Below are positions 15,934 through 24,132 of a stretch of 32,920 nucleotides of DNA, one piece after another. How positions within the stretch are numbered: position 1 is the first letter of the stretch; each line of letters starts with the position of its first letter. The stretch spans positions 1-32,920 of the forward strand of contig DAIDGV010000008.1 of NCBI GenBank assembly GCA_027452205.1, written 5' to 3'. This stretch comes from a candidate division FCPU426 bacterium (lineage in GTDB: Bacteria; Oederibacteriota; Muellerivitia; Muellerivitales; Muellerivitaceae). A program made the translations under genes and the position numbers. A model generated the notes under the pieces. That model saw only the letters and a list, made by a program, of their open reading frames with translations, was not told where the DNA came from and did not search any database.

Positions 15934-16673
15934 GGGCGTTCTTTCGGCGGGGGAGTGAGGCTCCGGGCCACATCGCCCATGAACATTTCGGGTCCCATGT
16001 GGTTCAAACGGCTGTTCAAGTCCACCCAGATCTCGCCGCCCATGTCGGTCCAGCGTTTGCAAAAGCTGTAATCCTCCGACAAGTAAGAACCCTGCTCGTC
16101 GATGAGGCAGTTGAAAAAGGCGTGGGCCTCCCGGGGCACCGGTCCATCGGTCTGGTAACGCAATTCAGGATATTTTTTCGCCATGATCTCGAAGACCGAC
16201 CGCTTGATCAGCAAGAATCCGGTGCCGGTCTGGGCCACCCGTCCGAAACCGTTGATGGTTTCGAATTCGCGGTCCAATTCAATGACGTAGGACAAGCCCG
16301 CGGAGGCCAATTGTTCCTCGCCCGCCAGGGCGCTTTGGCGAACTTTTTCCCAGTCGTACTTCTTCAAGGGATAGACACCCGCGCACAGGTCCTTGTCGAA
16401 TTGAAGCAGCCGCAGGACCTGGTCCACCTGGTAATTGATGTCCGCGTCGATGAAAAGCAGGTGGGTGGCGGTGGGGTCGGCCAGGAAATGGGCGGCGATG
16501 GTCTGCCGGGCCCGGGTGACCAGGGCGTCACCCCAGGGCATGGAAAAGGTCAGGCGGATGCCGTTCTTGGCGCAATGGTCCCGCAGACGGATACCCGCGA
16601 TGAAGTTGGGAACGGTGATCAGGCCCCCATAACAGGGGGTGCCGACGACCAGGTGAATGGGTTTGTTCGACAA
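15930..16673 (-). CDS. GT-A fold glycosyltransferase
   Basis: 247 residues, first of the coupled pair. Motifs in order: VGTPCYGG (10-17), WGDALVTRARQTIAAHF, THLLFIDADINY with D-x-D, AGVYPLKKYDW, GTGFLLIKRSVFEIM, YLSEDYSFCKRWTDMGGEIW with the ED-x-x-FC motif likely holding the catalytic Glu/Asp, and LNHMGPEMFMGD. It is clearly paralogous to the downstream gene along its whole length. Substitutions such as PCYGG versus PAYGR could give different acceptors. It may act on the same surface glycan as the GT9 enzyme 5 kb away, as inference. Confidence 0.78.
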   Translation of the reverse strand: MSNKPIHLVVGTPCYGGLITVPNFIAGIRLRDHCAKNGIRLTFSMPWGDALVTRARQTIAAHFLADPTATHLLFIDADINYQVDQVLRLLQFDKDLCAGVYPLKKYDWEKVRQSALAGEEQLASAGLSYVIELDREFETINGFGRVAQTGTGFLLIKRSVFEIMAKKYPELRYQTDGPVPREAHAFFNCLIDEQGSYLSEDYSFCKRWTDMGGEIWVDLNSRLNHMGPEMFMGDVARSLTPPPKERP

Positions 16674-16757
16674 GCCGTGCCTTCCCGCGTGAAGTTTTAA
16701 CGGAGGTCATTATATTTGGCGGCGGGGTGAATCCCTAGTCGTTAACTCGGCGCTCGG

Positions 16758-18146
16758 TTAAAGCGCGGGCGGAACCGGATTGTGCGAATGCCCCGTATAA
16801 CCATCGGGTACCTTCACGCCCCGGCGGGCGATCTTTTCAGTCATGATGGTATTACGCATGAACAAACAGGAAACCAAATAAGACCCGGCACAGCCCGAAA
16901 AAAGCGGCAAAAGTCCCAGGGGTTGATGGGTCAGCTCAAAAGCGAAAACCACCGAGGCCAAGAAAGCCCGGGAAGCCCCTGCAAAAAGGGCAGCCATGCC
17001 GACCAAAGCGCCGATTCTCAGGTCCAAACCCACCGTGGGGAAAACCCAGCTTAATCCCATGGTCATCAGGGCCCCCAAACCGCCGCCAATGGTAAAAAGA
17101 GGGGCCAGGGTCCCGCCGGAAGTCCCGCTTCCCAGGGAAAGGCACCAAGAGATGAACTTCATGATGGTCAGGGTCAGGATGACCTTCACCGTAAAGTCGC
17201 CGGCGACCAAATGCTCGATGTTGTCGTAGCCCACGCCCAGGGTCAGGGGCGCGATCAGCCCTGAGATCCCCACCGCGATGCCGCCCAAAGCGGGCCACCA
17301 CTTCCAATGCAGGGGCAAGTGCTCAAAGTTATCCTCGACAGCGTAAACCGCTTTGGTGATGGCAATGGCGAATAACCCGGCGGCGGCGCCGATCAAGGTG
17401 TAGAGTGCCAAGGCCTGACCCGAAGGGGCCGTCATGTCGGCCATAGGGAACATAGGGGCCGCGCTTACCAACCGGATCCTCAAGGCCAAGGCGGTCACGC
17501 TGGCAAAGGCAACGGGGATGATCGAACGGGGATGGAATTCGAACAGCAATAATTCCACAGCTAGGAGCGTCGCGGACACCGCCACGCCGAAGGTCGCAGC
17601 CATGCCGGCCGCGGCGCCCGCCGCCAAAAGGATCTTCCGCTCATCGGAGGTGAATTTGATCCATTGTCCTACCACGGAGCCGATGGCTCCGCCGGTGGCG
17701 ATGATCGGACCTTCGGCGCCGAAGGGACCGCCGGTACCGATCGAAATGGCCGCGGAAAGAGGCTTCAACCAGACCAGGTTCGGGTGGATGCGGCTGTCCT
17801 TGGTCAGGATCACTTCCATGGCCTCAGGAATACCGTGGCCTCGGATAGCGTGGTGGCCCCAGTGGGCCATGAAACCGACGATCAAACCGCCGATGACGGG
17901 CACCAAGATGACCAACAGGCCTAAGGTGTTATTGGCGGGTGAGATGGTTTCCCAAGAAAAATGCTGATAAAAGGAAATATTCGTAATAAGCGCGATGAGA
18001 CGCACCAATCCCTGGGCTACCAGCCCGACCACCAAAGCGATAACAATCGAGAAGGCGCTCAAGATGACGCTCCGGGATCCTAAAATGCCCTGTCCCGTGT
18101 TGAGGGGAGCGAGGGTCTTGTGCTGGTTTTTCTTGGATCGTGCCAA
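16758..18146 (-). CDS. ClC-type chloride channel/antiporter
   Basis: 462 residues, multi-pass inner-membrane protein. The three ClC signature loops are present: GHGIPE near 115-120 (Ser of the usual GSGIP is replaced by His), GGPFGAEGPII with the gating glutamate retained in AEGP, and GSGTSGGTLAPLF. An intracellular-side glutamate is present in LLAVELLLFEF. The start is a TTG (18146) with AAAGGA upstream, and no ATG lies nearby. It diverges from a second, dissimilar ClC gene 187 bp away. The family includes channels and 2Cl-/H+ exchangers; retained glutamates favour exchange, but the mode is not certain. Confidence 0.88.
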   Translation of the reverse strand: MARSKKNQHKTLAPLNTGQGILGSRSVILSAFSIVIALVVGLVAQGLVRLIALITNISFYQHFSWETISPANNTLGLLVILVPVIGGLIVGFMAHWGHHAIRGHGIPEAMEVILTKDSRIHPNLVWLKPLSAAISIGTGGPFGAEGPIIATGGAIGSVVGQWIKFTSDERKILLAAGAAAGMAATFGVAVSATLLAVELLLFEFHPRSIIPVAFASVTALALRIRLVSAAPMFPMADMTAPSGQALALYTLIGAAAGLFAIAITKAVYAVEDNFEHLPLHWKWWPALGGIAVGISGLIAPLTLGVGYDNIEHLVAGDFTVKVILTLTIMKFISWCLSLGSGTSGGTLAPLFTIGGGLGALMTMGLSWVFPTVGLDLRIGALVGMAALFAGASRAFLASVVFAFELTHQPLGLLPLFSGCAGSYLVSCLFMRNTIMTEKIARRGVKVPDGYTGHSHNPVPPAL

Positions 18147-18332
18147 TGGTTTTCCTTTGGTCGTGAATTAAAAGAAGATCCGCCAATAAAAGACGTCTAC
18201 AGGGGGGACGAAGTTTTTTAAAGGATTCCAGGGTGAAAATCCAGTGGGGCAAGTGGTTTAGCCTTCATGAAAATATCAGACACACCTATTTAAAGAGTTG
18301 AGTTATCGATTTTAAATCTATTAGACTGCGGC

Positions 18333-19646
18333 ATGCTCATTTACTCTTTTAAAAAGCTGAAGTCGTTCCTGACCGACCCCGATCGATTACAAACCCTCGC
18401 TTTCGTCCTGTCCGCTTTTGTGGCGGGCCTGGTCGCCGTGGCTTACGCGAAACTGTTCAAGGTTTTCGAGGGTTTTTACCTGCAATTCTCGACCGATCAT
18501 CCGAGCTGGATCTGGTTCCTGACCCCGATGTGCATGTTGGCGGGTTGGGCGGTGGTCCACTTTTTCGCCCCCGCGGCGGCGGGGAGCGGTATCCCGCAGG
18601 TCTTGGCGGCCAATGACCTGAATTACGAGAAGAACAAAGCCTGGGTCGACCGCCTGCTTTCCGTCAAAATGGTCCTGATCAAAATGGTCAGCTCGCTTTT
18701 AGTGTGCCTGGGCGGCTCGGTGACGGGTCGGGAAGGCCCGACCATCCAGATCAGCACCGGCCTTTTTCATTTCGTGGGAAGGCTTACCCGCAAGTTCCTG
18801 CCGAAAGTGGATCCCCAAACCTGGATCGTCGCGGGCGCCGCCGCCGGATTGGCCGCCGCGTTCAATACGCCCCTGGGCGGTATCGTCTTCGCCATCGAGG
18901 AAATGTCCATTTCCTTCAAGCGGTTCCGCACCGCTTTGATCATCTCGATCATCATCGCCGGCCTGGTTTCGCAGTGGATCCTGGGCACTTACCTCTATTT
19001 GGGCTACCCAACCATCGACAATATTTCCTTCTCGATCCTGCCGAAGGCCCTTTTGATCGGAGTGGTCTCCGGCCTGGCTGGTTCCATTTACGGTTTCGGC
19101 CTGAAAAGACTTTTGGACTGGCGTTCCGAATTCAAGACTGCCCGTTCGTTGGCTTTTTTGGCGGTGTTCTGCGGTTTGAGCCTGGCTTTCATGGCTTACC
19201 TGAACCCGGATGCGGCGGGTTCCGGGGCGAAGGTGATGAACGGCCTGCTCTTTAAAGGCCAGGTTGCCGGGTGGGACCTGCCCTTGCTTCGGATATTAGG
19301 ATCGCTGGTCTTTTATATTTCCGGCGCGGCCGGGGGTATCTTCGCGCCGGCCTTGGCCTCGGGCGCTTGTATCAGTTCGTTCGTTGCTTCCTGGTTGTCG
19401 CTGGGCTCACCCGAGCTTTTGATCCTATTGGGCATGGCCGGGTTCCTGACGGGGGTCACCCGCACGCCCTTTACGGCTTTCGTGCTGGTCTTGGAAATGA
19501 CCGACCACCATAACGCGATTTTTCCCATCATGCTTTGCGCCATCACGGCGGAGATCGTCGCCCGGTTGGTGGACAAAGAGTCCTTTTATGAATGGTCCAG
19601 GGTGCGTTTTATGCCGCAATCGTCCGGTTCCAAACATTCAAAATAG
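18333..19646 (+). CDS. ClC-type chloride/proton antiporter
   Basis: 437 residues. Canonical signatures: GSGIPQ near 88-93, GREGPTIQ with the external gating glutamate, and GAAGGIFAPAL for the third loop. AIEEM in the following helix supplies the internal proton-pathway glutamate known from E. coli ClcA, so this copy is more likely a 2Cl-/H+ exchanger, perhaps for acid resistance. No CBS domains. No clear ribosome binding site precedes ATG 18333. A -10-like TATTAG lies just upstream. It shares a 187-bp divergent spacer with the other ClC gene; the two proteins are too unlike for recent duplication. Confidence 0.9.
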   Translation: MLIYSFKKLKSFLTDPDRLQTLAFVLSAFVAGLVAVAYAKLFKVFEGFYLQFSTDHPSWIWFLTPMCMLAGWAVVHFFAPAAAGSGIPQVLAANDLNYEKNKAWVDRLLSVKMVLIKMVSSLLVCLGGSVTGREGPTIQISTGLFHFVGRLTRKFLPKVDPQTWIVAGAAAGLAAAFNTPLGGIVFAIEEMSISFKRFRTALIISIIIAGLVSQWILGTYLYLGYPTIDNISFSILPKALLIGVVSGLAGSIYGFGLKRLLDWRSEFKTARSLAFLAVFCGLSLAFMAYLNPDAAGSGAKVMNGLLFKGQVAGWDLPLLRILGSLVFYISGAAGGIFAPALASGACISSFVASWLSLGSPELLILLGMAGFLTGVTRTPFTAFVLVLEMTDHHNAIFPIMLCAITAEIVARLVDKESFYEWSRVRFMPQSSGSKHSK

Positions 19647-19990
19647 GTTTTGCCGCAGACAAAAAACGTCAATGCCTGAATCAAAATTCACGAATCAATC
19701 CATGGAATTATATCTTTCACCCCTTTTAGGCAAAGCAACCGCCGATCAAGTCTGTTGGGCTCACCCGTGCGGATAAATGCTGATTATCTTCATCCTTTAT
19801 TGGCGTTCATCGGCGGCTAAAACGATTTTGTTTTAGCTGTTTATCCCCTGAATCCCCTTATCCATGGCAAAACAAGATTTGATTTTGGGGTGAAGGCGGA
19901 AGGATAAGGGCATTTTTGGTCACGGATTCAGGGAATATATGGGATGAAAGTAAAAGATAAAACACAACCACCGGCAAGGCTTGCTCGATT
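19647..19990. repeat. dispersed intergenic hairpin repeat, cluster 2 (degenerate)
   Basis: The connector ending ATGGCAAAACAAGATTTG (about 19842-19890) and the GCAACCGCCGATCAAG / GGCGTTCATCGGCGGCTAAAA arms (about 19734-19820) match the units at 14.8 and 25.8 kb. A third fragment (GGTCACGGATTCAGGG, about 19918-19935) is a partial end. The copies are more diverged here. From 19990 to 20040 I see nothing. Confidence 0.7.
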
Positions 19991-20046
19991 TAATCCTTTT
20001 CTGTGTCCATAATCCAAACCACAAAACCACCGAGCGCGATAGAGGT

Positions 20047-20088
20047 GTGACTTAAGTCATGGCCTTGCGAGATCAAACAGCGTACAAG
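20047..20088 (+). promoter_or_regulatory. Crp/Fnr-type operator and promoter of the NO reductase gene
   Basis: GTGACTTAAGTCAT (20047-20060) contains the palindrome TGACTTAAGTCA, identical to those at 23265 and 24875. TACAAG (20083-20088) begins 22 bp after it and fits a -10 element, with transcription starting near 20095. This is class-II activator geometry. A Crp-type reading is GTGA-N6-TCAt. Confidence 0.75.
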
Positions 20089-20137
20089 AGAATCGTTCCA
20101 CATCCGGGAGGAGAGGATTCCACCCGTTTTATATGAT

Positions 20138-22465
20138 GTGGATTATATTTCAAAAGAGCCTAAGGCCTTAAAGGGGCCAGTTCATATCGCGCTGGGGGAG
20201 GAAGAATTGGAAATTTCCAAAGCTTGGAGACACGCGGCCATTTTGGTCGTGATCATGGGGTTTACGGTGTTGATGTTCATGGGGAAGAAGGTTTACGAGA
20301 ACGCTCCTCCTATCCCGACGAAGGTCGTCGATGGAACGGGGAAGGTGCTTTTTACCGGTGAGGACATTCTGGCCGGTCAGGCGGTCTTCCAACGTTACGG
20401 TTTGATGGATTACGGTTCGGTATTTGGCCACGGGGCTTATCGGGGACCCGATTTTACCGACGATTACTTGCACCGCTCCGCTTGGCTCCAACGGGACACC
20501 AAGGCGAAAGCCGATCTCAAAAAGGCCTATGCGGACCTGAGCGACAAAGAAAAAGCCGAGATCGATGAGATGGTCGTATCGGACGCTAAGACAAACCGTT
20601 ATGACGGATCGAACCAAAACCTCACTTTCACGCCCGAACAAGCGCAGGCTTGGCCGCTTCTGGTCTCGCATTATGTGGACGTGTTCATGAACAGCGGTGA
20701 GGACCATAGCCTGCCGAAGAATTATGTCAAAACGACCAATGAAGTCCGTCAATTGACGGATTTCTTCGCTTGGACCGCCTGGGCGGCTTCAGCCCAAAGG
20801 CCGGACAAGAATTACAGCTATACCAACAACTGGCCTCCTGAGGACGCGGTGGGGAACAGGCCGACCAAGGCGGTCTTCCTTTGGAGCGTTCTTTCGCTCA
20901 TTTCGCTCTTGGGCGGCTGCGCTTTAGTGCTGTTGTTCTTTGGCCGGTTCGATTATTTGGGCTGGGGCGGCGATGAGCCTGCGATCAAAAAAAGCATCCC
21001 GCTGAAGGATTTCAAGATCACACCCAGCCAGATCGCCACCTATAAGTATTTCCTGATCGTGGCGGTCCTTTTCGCCTTTCAAACTTTGATGGGGGTCTTT
21101 ACCGCCCATTATTTCGTCGAGGCGACGGGTTTTTACGGCTTCGATATCCGGGACATCCTTCCGACCACCATTACCCGCACCTGGCATTTGCAACTTTCCA
21201 TCTTTTGGATCGCGACGGCCTGGTTGGCGGCGGGCTTGTTCATCGCGCCGCTCATTGGAAAGAAGGAACCTAAGTACCAAGCCTTTTGGGTGAACGTGCT
21301 TTTCGGGGCGGTCGTTCTGGTCGCGGTGGGTTCGATCGTCGGTGAATACATGGGTATCAAAGCCCAATTGGGCCAATATTGGTTCTGGTTCGGCCACCAA
21401 GGCTGGGAATACCTGGAACTGGGCCGTTTTTGGCAAATTTTGTTGACCGCGGGCATGGTCATTTGGGCCGTCCTGGTCCTGCGGGCCGTGTGGGGAAGAT
21501 TGAAGGGACAGGACTGGGGGAGCTTGCCCTATCTTTTGGTCTATGCCATTTTGGCCATTCCTCTGATGTTCTCCGCGGGGCTTCTCTACACGCCCAGGAC
21601 CAACTTCGCCGTGGCAGATTTTTGGCGCTGGTGGGTGGTCCATTTGTGGGTCGAGAATTTCTTCGAGCTCTTCACCACTATCGTGGTCGCTTATTTCTTC
21701 GTCATCCTGGGCCTGGTGACCACCAAGACCGCTGTCCGGGTGGTCTACCTGGATATCATTCTTTACCTTGGTTCGGGGCTCATCGGCACAGGCCATCATT
21801 ACTATTGGACGGCCCAACCGGCGATCAACCTGGCTTTGGGCGCTTTCTTTTCCGCAATGGAAGTGGTGCCCCTGCTCTTATTGACCCTGGAAGCTTACGA
21901 CTTCGCCAAGCTCCGCAGCGGCGAGGCGGGTACCAAGGAGAATGACGGCTTTTTCGCGCATTACTGGGCCGTCATGTTCTTGATCGCGGTCGGCTTCTGG
22001 AACTTTTTGGGTGCGGGAATCTTCGGGTTCCTCATCAATATGCCCATCGTCAGTTATTATGAGCATGCGACCTATTTGACGCCGAACCACGGCCACGCGG
22101 CCTTGATGGGCGTCTATGGCAACCTGGCCATCGCAGCCTTGGTCTTCGTGCTGCGTTTCATTGTCAAGCCGGAGCATTGGTCCAACCGCATCCTGAAGGT
22201 CTCCTTTTGGTCCTTGCAGATCGGCCTGATGTTGATGCTGGTCCTGGACATCTTCCCGGTGGGGGTTTTGGAGATGGTGCAAAGCTACACCCGGGGTTAT
22301 TGGTTCGCCCGTAGCGTGGACTTTTGGAACCAGCCGATCGTCCAAAAATTGACATGGGCCCGGGTCGTCGGCGACCTGACCTTCGTGGTGGGCGGGGTAT
22401 TGCCCCTGCTGTATTTCACGGTGAGGTCGATGTTCTATTTGAAGAAGCCCAATACCGATCAATAA
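20138..22465 (+). CDS. norZ: quinol-dependent nitric oxide reductase (qNor, NorZ/NorB type)
   Basis: 775 residues, single-subunit inner-membrane enzyme reducing 2 NO to N2O with electrons from quinol. The N-terminal extension (about 15-260) has one helix, a periplasmic cytochrome-c-like domain without a CXXCH motif (as expected for qNor), and GEDILAGQAVFQRYG. The heme-copper-oxidase-type core follows, with metal-binding histidines in TWHLQLSIFW, VHLWVENFFEL, GTGHHYYW and HGHAALMG. The frame opens at GTG 20138. A strong GGGAGGAG lies 21 bases before it, unusually far, and no ATG or GTG sits at normal distance in frame. Its promoter carries the TGACTTAAGTCA operator. A strong hairpin terminator follows. 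Confidence 0.93.
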   Translation: MDYISKEPKALKGPVHIALGEEELEISKAWRHAAILVVIMGFTVLMFMGKKVYENAPPIPTKVVDGTGKVLFTGEDILAGQAVFQRYGLMDYGSVFGHGAYRGPDFTDDYLHRSAWLQRDTKAKADLKKAYADLSDKEKAEIDEMVVSDAKTNRYDGSNQNLTFTPEQAQAWPLLVSHYVDVFMNSGEDHSLPKNYVKTTNEVRQLTDFFAWTAWAASAQRPDKNYSYTNNWPPEDAVGNRPTKAVFLWSVLSLISLLGGCALVLLFFGRFDYLGWGGDEPAIKKSIPLKDFKITPSQIATYKYFLIVAVLFAFQTLMGVFTAHYFVEATGFYGFDIRDILPTTITRTWHLQLSIFWIATAWLAAGLFIAPLIGKKEPKYQAFWVNVLFGAVVLVAVGSIVGEYMGIKAQLGQYWFWFGHQGWEYLELGRFWQILLTAGMVIWAVLVLRAVWGRLKGQDWGSLPYLLVYAILAIPLMFSAGLLYTPRTNFAVADFWRWWVVHLWVENFFELFTTIVVAYFFVILGLVTTKTAVRVVYLDIILYLGSGLIGTGHHYYWTAQPAINLALGAFFSAMEVVPLLLLTLEAYDFAKLRSGEAGTKENDGFFAHYWAVMFLIAVGFWNFLGAGIFGFLINMPIVSYYEHATYLTPNHGHAALMGVYGNLAIAALVFVLRFIVKPEHWSNRILKVSFWSLQIGLMLMLVLDIFPVGVLEMVQSYTRGYWFARSVDFWNQPIVQKLTWARVVGDLTFVVGGVLPLLYFTVRSMFYLKKPNTDQ

Positions 22466-22492
22466 GCGTTAATGGTCGAAGAGTAAAGAACG

Positions 22493-22530
22493 AAGACCGG
22501 TCCTGGCTTGAAACCAGGACCGGTCTTTTT
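22493..22530 (+). terminator. strong rho-independent terminator, probably bidirectional
   Basis: Perfect 14-bp arms AAGACCGGTCCTGG (22493-22506) and CCAGGACCGGTCTT (22514-22527) surround a 7-nt loop and run into a T-rich tail. It separates the convergent qNor and Crp/Fnr genes and probably serves both. Confidence 0.9.
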
Positions 22531-22548
22531 ATTTGGGGCCGCTGCCTG

Positions 22549-23214
22549 TTATTGGGCGTAATCCGACAAGCCCTCGGCGCTCAACAGGGTCACGTTGTGT
22601 TTTGGGTCCACCGAAACCAGCCCTTCTTTTTCCAGCTTGGCGAAAGAGCGGGAAACCACTTCCCGCACCGACCCCAAGAGGGAGGCCAGCACGGCGTTGG
22701 AGGGGATGACGATCTTCTTGGCCTTCTTTGCCTTGAACTCGGCCAGCAAAAAGGCGGCCAAGCGTTGGTCCACTTCCCGCAACGACAGGGATTCGGCCAA
22801 GGCGGCGGTCTTCCGCAGGCGGTCGGCTAAAAGGCGTAAAGCGGCCAAGGCGATAGCGGGATATTGGTAGCAAAGTTTTTTGATGTCTGGTTTCGAGATG
22901 AAAAGCACCTCGCTGGGTTCCTCGGCCATGCCGGTGGAAGGGTAGGGTTTGTCGTCGAAAACGGGCATTTCGGCGATGGTAGTACCGGCCTTTTCCACGT
23001 GAATGGTCTGTTCCCGGCCATCGGCGTTGGCGCGGAAAGCCCGGAGGGAACCGGCGACGATCACATAAAGACCCCGGGATTCCTCGCCGGCGTTGAAAAG
23101 GATCTGGCCTTTTTTGAGCCGTTTTTCCACGCAGGTCCGGGCCACGACGTTCAATTCAGACGCGCTCAGATGACCGAACATTTCGGTCCGTTTCAAGGCT
23201 TTTACTTTATCCAT
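22549..23214 (-). CDS. Crp/Fnr-family regulator, candidate NO-responsive activator
   Basis: 221 residues. A beta-roll sensor (about 12-115: LKKGQILFNAGEESRGLYVIVAGSLR, then GREQTIHVEKAGTTIAEMPVF), a dimer helix (about 120-150) and a winged helix (165-215) with LLGSVREVVSRSFAKLEKEGLV. Its recognition helix R-E-V-V-S-R combines the Arg, Glu and Arg contacts of Crp with the Ser of Fnr. Crp uses these for GTGA half-sites, which is what the island palindromes offer. No Fnr-type Cys cluster, so a heme-based (DNR-like) or other sensor is possible. It diverges from the hemerythrin gene across a 125-bp spacer holding one of the sites, 51 bp from its own ATG, allowing autoregulation. Confidence 0.87.
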   Translation of the reverse strand: MDKVKALKRTEMFGHLSASELNVVARTCVEKRLKKGQILFNAGEESRGLYVIVAGSLRAFRANADGREQTIHVEKAGTTIAEMPVFDDKPYPSTGMAEEPSEVLFISKPDIKKLCYQYPAIALAALRLLADRLRKTAALAESLSLREVDQRLAAFLLAEFKAKKAKKIVIPSNAVLASLLGSVREVVSRSFAKLEKEGLVSVDPKHNVTLLSAEGLSDYAQ

Positions 23215-23264
23215 GGGGTCATCATATCGGCTGGGGCAGGTTTCCTCAAGAAAAGGCCGTTCGG

Positions 23265-23306
23265 GTGACTTAAGTCACGGCGATCCAGGGACCTCTGCTC
23301 TAAATT
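23265..23306 (+). promoter_or_regulatory. Crp/Fnr-type operator and promoter of the first hemerythrin gene
   Basis: GTGACTTAAGTCAC (23265-23278) is a perfect 14-bp palindrome. TAAATT (23301-23306) starts exactly 22 bp after it as the -10 element, giving transcription from about 23313. Downstream, AAAGGAGG leads to ATG 23340. Confidence 0.78.
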
Positions 23307-23339
23307 GAAATTGTCGGAAAGATCCAAAAGGAGGCAGTC

Positions 23340-23894
23340 ATGAAAAAGATAGAACGGAACACCCGGCGGCCGTTGAGTGCCGTTGAACAAAGCCGGTCCT
23401 TGACGCCGCTGATCGAAAATGCGGTCGGGGAATATCATCCGGCCATCCGCCGCCAATTGGCCTGGCTCAAACAAACTTTCGCTATGGTCATTCAGATACA
23501 CGACCATGAATACCCGGACTTGGTCCCGGCTTACCTGCTTTTCCTTCATATGAGCGACGACCTGGAAAAGCACATGGTGAAAGAGGAAAGCGTGATTTTT
23601 CCTTATTTGGTCAGGGCCGAGAGGCATGCCGGCCAGGGGGCCGATCCATCGACGCTGAAAGGGAGAGGCGGCGACGATCCGCTCCAGATCATCTTGTGGG
23701 AACACGAGGCGACCCAACAAGATTGGGCTGAGCTGAAAAAGCTGACATCGGGATTCGTTCGCCCCAAGGGCGCCTGCGGTTACATGGAAGCTCTTTATTG
23801 GGGCCTGCAACGGTTGGAAAGGGTCCTGAACGAGCATTTGGAATCGGAAGTGAACGACCTTTACCGGCAGGTCTTTGAAAAAGGGTGGCTTTGA
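23340..23894 (+). CDS. hemerythrin-domain protein without ScdA N-domain
   Basis: 184 residues, start set by AAAGGAGG. A four-helix hemerythrin bundle is marked by EYH (H33), IHDHEYPDL (H54/H56), LEKHMVKEE (H78, E82), LWEHEA (H122) and NEHLESE (H166), spaced as in RIC-type di-iron proteins. Unlike the two downstream paralogues it has no CCGG N-terminal domain, and it starts with a basic leader. Hemerythrin-fold proteins bind O2, NO or iron. Under the same operator as NO reductase, NO sensing, scavenging or iron-centre repair is the likely role. It is followed after 28 bp by the Cys-rich miniprotein. Confidence 0.85.
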   Translation: MKKIERNTRRPLSAVEQSRSLTPLIENAVGEYHPAIRRQLAWLKQTFAMVIQIHDHEYPDLVPAYLLFLHMSDDLEKHMVKEESVIFPYLVRAERHAGQGADPSTLKGRGGDDPLQIILWEHEATQQDWAELKKLTSGFVRPKGACGYMEALYWGLQRLERVLNEHLESEVNDLYRQVFEKGWL

Positions 23895-23922
23895 ATTTTC
23901 GGTCCAAGGAAAAGGGGTGTTC

Positions 23923-24111
23923 ATGTCCAGTTGGTCCTGTCCCCATCAAACGGGAGATTACTACTGCCAAAGAGTCAAACGGGACTGCGTGCCGGGAATG
24001 AAGGGTTGTGTCCTATACGGCAAGGTGTGTTTTTCCGAAAAGGAGGAACCCCGCCTGGCCGGGACCCCCGAAGGTAAAACCGGGATAACTTCCGGTGATA
24101 GCCGCAAATAA
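23923..24111 (+). CDS. 62-residue Cys-rich miniprotein between hemerythrin genes
   Basis: Start ATG 23923 (AAAGGGG nearby) is preferred over an upstream TTG that overlaps the hemerythrin gene. Five cysteines lie at 6, 15, 22, 29 and 36, spaced 9, 7, 7 and 7, in SWSCPHQTG, YYCQR, RDCVPGMKGCVLYGKVCF. A loose Lys/Gly/Ser tail (about 40-62) follows. I recognise no named family. Regular cysteines suggest binding of iron, zinc or an Fe-S cluster. The position between three di-iron proteins, 28 bp after one and 21 bp before the next, suggests a role in iron-centre repair or as a metal donor. That role is inferred from context. Confidence 0.7.
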   Translation: MSSWSCPHQTGDYYCQRVKRDCVPGMKGCVLYGKVCFSEKEEPRLAGTPEGKTGITSGDSRK

Positions 24112-24132
24112 AAGTTCTACAGGAGGAACAAA

